Assembly: GCA_013139225.1 (NCBI GenBank) | Contig: WTBG01000197.1 | Location: 1 to 9,224, forward strand | Length of the DNA stretch: 9,224 bases | Direction of reading: 5' to 3' | Source of the DNA: Deltaproteobacteria bacterium | GTDB lineage: Bacteria > Desulfobacterota > WTBG01 | In this document: positions 6,435 through 9,224 of the stretch, piece after piece | How the letters are laid out: each line of letters opens with the position of its first letter | How positions within the stretch are numbered: position 1 is the first letter of the stretch | The notes under the pieces: model-generated | The model's database searches: none | Told to the model about the DNA's origin: nothing | Seen by the model: only the letters and a program-made list of their open reading frames with translations | Position numbers and translations under genes: made by a program

Positions 6435-7667
6435 TTGGACACATTGATTCAAAAAGAACACCGCCCCAACTGGCCTTCTATTCTATCCTGGTCCCTCTAC
6501 GATTTTGCTAATACCATCTTCTCCATGAACATCATCTCCTTATATTTTCCCCTGTGGGTGACGGTGGATAAAGGGGGTGAAGATATTTTATATGGTTTTG
6601 CCCTCTCTTTATCCATGATCCTGGTTGCTTTTTCCATGCCTCTCCTGGGGGTATTATCTGATCGTATGGGAAGGAGGATTCCCCTTCTTATAGGATTAAC
6701 GCTCCTCTCTGTCTTTTTTACCTGTTTAATTGGCGTTTTTGACCATCTCGTTTTAGGCCTACTCTTCTTTATTCTGGCAAATTATGGATTTCATGCGGCA
6801 CTTGTGCCCTACGATGCATTACTTCCCCGGGTGAGCAGGGGGTCTTCTGTAGGTAAGGTTGCAGGAATTGGTGTGGCCTTAGGGTATGTGGGAGCAATTG
6901 TTGGTATCCTGATGGTAAAGCCCTTTGTGAGCGAGGCAGGAAGAGGAGCGTCCTTTATCCCTACGGCACTTCTCTTTCTTGTATTTTCATTGCCTTGCTT
7001 TTTTATGATAAAGGAAGAAACTAGAAAAGCGACTACTATCTTTTGGTTAAATATTAGGGGTGAGGTCGCAAAGATTAAGAATACGCTTCTTAATACAAAA
7101 AGATATCCCGGTCTTCTTCCTTTTTTAGTTGCCAACTTTATATACTGCGATGCAGTAAATACAGTTATTGCTTTTATGTCTGTCTATGCCTATCAGGTTA
7201 TGGGTTTCAGTGATTCCATGATCCGTATCTTTCTCATTATTTCCACCGTCTTTGCTATTGCAGGATCGCTTATCTTTGGATGGACCACCGATCACCTGGG
7301 GGCAAAAAGAACGCTTATGTTAGTGCTTTATGTGTGGATATTTGGTTTGGTGGTGGCAATTGTCAGTTTTTCACCCTTCATTTTTTGGATGGTAGGTCCC
7401 ATAGTAGGCGTTGCGCTGGGGGGGACCTGGGTTTCTGCCCGTGCCCTGGTAGTTGACCTTTCACCTCCCGAGCAAATTGGAGAGATCTATGGGCTCTACA
7501 ACATGGGGGGGAAGTTTGGTTTTATCATAGGCCCTCTGGTGTGGGGAACTATAGTTTGGGCATTTGGTGGGTTGGGTATCATTAAATATCGTATTGCCAT
7601 AAGTTCACTCCTCCTTTTTCTTATAGGTGGGCTCTACCTCTTAAGAAAGGTTCCTGACAAAACATAA
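6435..7667 (+). CDS. UMF1/ATG22-family MFS transporter
   Basis: This 410-residue inner-membrane protein has about 12 hydrophobic segments split by a charged cytoplasmic loop (about 192-226). The family hallmark WSLYDFANTIF is at 19-29. MFS motif A appears as GVLSDRMGRR (72-81) and in the second half as GWTTDHLGAKR (282-292). LVANFIYCDAVNT (231-243) opens the second half, as in relatives. This is the UMF1 subfamily related to yeast Atg22, a vacuolar amino-acid effluxer; the bacterial substrate is not established. The start is the TTG at 6435. A TGA at 6420-6422 closes the frame upstream, no ATG occurs before residue 31 inside the first membrane segment, and no ribosome site is visible. TTG 6444 is an alternative. 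The gap to proC is occupied by repeats, so co-transcription is uncertain. Confidence 0.9.
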   Translation: MDTLIQKEHRPNWPSILSWSLYDFANTIFSMNIISLYFPLWVTVDKGGEDILYGFALSLSMILVAFSMPLLGVLSDRMGRRIPLLIGLTLLSVFFTCLIGVFDHLVLGLLFFILANYGFHAALVPYDALLPRVSRGSSVGKVAGIGVALGYVGAIVGILMVKPFVSEAGRGASFIPTALLFLVFSLPCFFMIKEETRKATTIFWLNIRGEVAKIKNTLLNTKRYPGLLPFLVANFIYCDAVNTVIAFMSVYAYQVMGFSDSMIRIFLIISTVFAIAGSLIFGWTTDHLGAKRTLMLVLYVWIFGLVVAIVSFSPFIFWMVGPIVGVALGGTWVSARALVVDLSPPEQIGEIYGLYNMGGKFGFIIGPLVWGTIVWAFGGLGIIKYRIAISSLLLFLIGGLYLLRKVPDKT

Positions 7668-7714
7668 ACACTTTTGCCTATTGACACTACCAAAGAGACT
7701 GCAGAGATCCACAT

Positions 7715-7826
7715 GTAGAGTAGAAGACGGGCGCGGTGGTTTTAGGTTTTCGGTGGCTATGGCAACCCTTTCAAGCTGCCGTCTCAGTCCGACTTACCAT
7801 GACTCCGTTTCCCCTCTCCGCTCGTC
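7715..7826 (-). ncRNA. Group II intron domain VI, unusually long, with 3' splice end
   Basis: This covers about 112 bases from the end of domain V to the CTCTAC terminus, against roughly 40-50 in many introns. A closing pair GAGACGG with CCGTCTTC and an internal 8-bp hairpin closed by a GAAA loop (stem strands 7773-7780 and 7761-7768) suggest a branched fold. The A seven bases before the end is a candidate branch point. The fold was read by eye. Confidence 0.55.
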
Positions 7827-7859
7827 AAACCGGACGTGCGGTACTACCGCATTCGGCTT
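7827..7859 (-). ncRNA. Group II intron domain V (catalytic core)
   Basis: On the minus strand, AAGCCG pairs with CGGTTT at the base and ATGCGGT with ACCGCAC above, with a short AG/T loop and the usual ACGTC side. The catalytic triad AGC is present in the 5' strand (AAGCCG). The length of 33 bases is as expected for this 34-base domain. It lies 16 bases downstream of the RT stop codon. Nothing suggests that the catalytic domain has decayed. Confidence 0.88.
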
Positions 7860-7875
7860 TCCGACTGATTTCACC

Positions 7876-9183
7876 TTAAGGCACACAGCGATTGGCACGT
7901 ATCGGTCTGGGTAGAAACACCCCCATCTCTCCAAACACCCTCTCAGATGGAAACCGTGCGATGCCGCGCGACCTCACTTTGTGCCTGTGGACAAGGAAAA
8001 GCCTTACTCGCTCATATACACTTCGTTCAACTACCCGAAACGCCGGCTGTGTTGTACCGTGACTAAAATATGCTGACCAACCCCTTAACAGGGCATTCAG
8101 ACGTTTGCATATCTCTGGCCACGGTCTCTTTTCACCAGGTCTTAACTGTTTTTGAACCTTCTTCTTTACCCTCGCAATGCTTTTCTTGGAGGGACTTGCT
8201 CCCAGGTACCGACTTCCATCCTTCTTAAACCACACCATTCCAAACGTGTATCCCAGAAAGTCGAATTGTTCCTTTCGGGCATTTCTTATGACGGTCTTTT
8301 CCTCGTTGAGTTCGAGACCCATTCTTTCCATCACTGATCGCGTCCATTCCAGAGCCTCTTCAGCTCTTCCGTTACTCAGAATAACAAAGTCATCCGCGAA
8401 AGACACGATGCGCGCCCAATAGGCCCTCCTTCTATCTGTTTCCCGCCAGTACTTCAGAAATCGGTTGATGTACAGATTGGCCAGAAGAGGGCTTATTACT
8501 CCACCCTGGGGTACTCCCCGGGTGCTCTTCTTGCCTCCGCTCATTCTCCGCTTTCCACTCCCGTCCTTTTCCTCAACAGGGCTCTTGAGCCACAATTTGA
8601 TCAGATGCAGGGCGTTCTTGTCCACAATCCTACGTGCCACACATTTCATAAGTTCACTGTGCGGGATTGTGTCAAAGTACCTTGTCATGTCAGCATCAAC
8701 TACATCCGTGTAGCCTTTTCGGAGCAGTTCTTCTACTTTCCGGACTGCATCCAGTGCTCTTCGTTTGGGTCAGTATGCGTAGGTGTTCGGTTCCAGGTCT
8801 GCTTCAAATATAGGTTCTATTACCAGTTTTGTGGCGGTCTGTACCACCCGGTCCTTTATCGTAGGAATACCAAGGGGTCTTTCTCCACCTCCCGGTTTTG
8901 GGATCATAACGCGCCGTACCGGTTTCGGCTTGTACGTCTTTGTGCGAAGTTCTTCCCTGACCCCGAACAGCCACTGCTCCAGCCCCTCTGACTCGATCAT
9001 CTTGAAAGTCTTTCCGTCTACGCCCGATGCTCCGCCGTTTGTCTTGGTTATCCGATAGGCATACTGTAGAATATCTTCCCGATAGATCTTGTCGTAAAGC
9101 TGATAGAAGCGAAAGTCCGGCTCCGCCTTAAGGTAGATCTTCTTCTGAAAATTCCGGATCTTTTCTGGTGTCTTCAGGCTCAT
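7876..9183 (-). pseudogene. ltrA: Group II intron reverse transcriptase/maturase interrupted by one in-frame TGA
   Basis: A 435-codon frame beginning MSLKTPEKIR and ending in TAA at 7876 is broken only by TGA at codon 138 (8770-8772). There, relatives read YAYRPKR; CGA to TGA would explain it. Beyond the stop the frame continues without shift. RT motifs are RVMIPKPGGGERPLGIPTIKD (about 93-113), motif A with DADMTRYFD (catalytic Asp165), GVPQGGVISPLLANLY (223-238), and FADD (262-265, in place of YADD). FLGYTF follows. The maturase domain X carries LLRGWSAYFSHGTT (365-378) and FPSERVFGEMGVF (411-423). There is no HNH domain. ATG 9183 is preferred over TTG 9189 because AGGAGAGG lies nine bases upstream. 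The full protein would splice and mobilise the intron. The truncated product keeps only the first RT motifs, and restart at ATG 8688 would lose them. Confidence 0.9.
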
Positions 9184-9192
9184 CGCCAATCA

Positions 9193-9200
9193 CCTCTCCT
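9193..9200 (-). promoter_or_regulatory. Strong ribosome binding site of the intron reverse transcriptase
   Basis: AGGAGAGG on the minus strand lies nine bases before ATG 9183. It sets the start at MSLKTPEK rather than the TTG two codons earlier. The translation signal is preserved although the gene is interrupted. Confidence 0.8.
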
Positions 9201-9224
9201 CTTTTCCTTCAGAAGCATATCAGA

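Larger units (their letters stand above)
7715..9224 (-). mobile_element. Group II intron, 3' part (5' end lies beyond the right edge)
   Basis: The minus strand carries a reverse transcriptase/maturase frame followed by domain V (7827-7859), domain VI and a 3' end reading CTCTAC at 7720-7715. That AY terminus is typical of group II introns. The 5' ribozyme domains I-III should lie beyond 9224. The element looks more GC-rich than the flanking genes and ends 48 bases after the transporter stop, opposite to that gene's direction. The 3' exon begins ATGTGG in the minus direction and shows no known gene. The exact boundary is inferred from the terminal motif. No HNH endonuclease domain is present, so mobility would be by reverse splicing or lagging-strand priming. 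Confidence 0.88.

Noticed and set aside
7681..7914. 77-codon plus-strand frame beyond the transporter
   Set aside because: It runs antisense through intron domains V and VI and the end of the maturase; no protein signal.
8770..8772. UGA recoding (reassigned code) to explain the open maturase frame
   Set aside because: proC ends with TGA at its normal family end, so UGA acts as a stop here.
8605..8991. 128-codon plus-strand frame on the right
   Set aside because: It is the antisense shadow of the reverse transcriptase coding sequence.
7876..9183. Possibility of a retron, DGR or defence-type reverse transcriptase
   Set aside because: The maturase domain X and an adjacent domain V identify a group II intron protein; no template/variable repeats or msr-msd-like RNA were seen.

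Overview
The window is chromosomal DNA from a bacterium, probably Gram-negative and of moderate to low GC by eye. It contains no phage or plasmid genes. The phylum cannot be fixed from this sequence. Giant secreted beta-propeller proteins with carboxypeptidase-regulatory-like repeats and a CFI-box-type C-terminus, and short dispersed GTCATTCCCGC-type hairpin repeats, would fit Planctomycetota (Brocadiales), Desulfobacterota or Nitrospirota. That placement is inference only.

Left part (1-1980, all minus strand). Read right to left, this is a translation locus: a promoter near 780-807, then tRNA-Thr(TGT), tRNA-Tyr(GTA), tRNA-Gly(TCC), tRNA-Thr(GGT) and the first 86 codons of tuf (EF-Tu). The order is the same as the classical thrU-tyrU-glyT-thrT-tufB operon of Escherichia coli. 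Upstream lie a HhH-GPD DNA glycosylase related to endonuclease III and MagIII (945-1595), about 310 bp without a gene, and a lone tRNA-Val(CAC).

Middle part (2083-7667, plus strand). A 1046-residue exported protein comes first: about twelve Asp-box propeller blades, three carboxypeptidase-regulatory-like domains and a C-terminal domain resembling the CFI-box sorting domain with a decayed box. It is followed by proC (pyrroline-5-carboxylate reductase, last step of proline synthesis) and a UMF1/ATG22-family MFS transporter. Dispersed hairpin repeats sit in both intergenic gaps. The one between proC and the transporter is a 264-bp nested inverted-repeat element. These three genes have no evident functional link and are probably not one operon.

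Right part (7715-9224, minus strand). This is the 3' portion of a group II intron. Domain V is well preserved, the 3' end is recognisable and domain VI is unusually long. Its reverse transcriptase/maturase gene carries one in-frame TGA at codon 138 and is otherwise open. The 5' ribozyme domains lie beyond the window. I found no clear candidate for a wholly new multi-gene system. The best leads are the propeller protein's architecture, the glycosylase that ends where its fourth iron-sulphur cysteine would be, the nested repeat element, and the single-nonsense intron protein.
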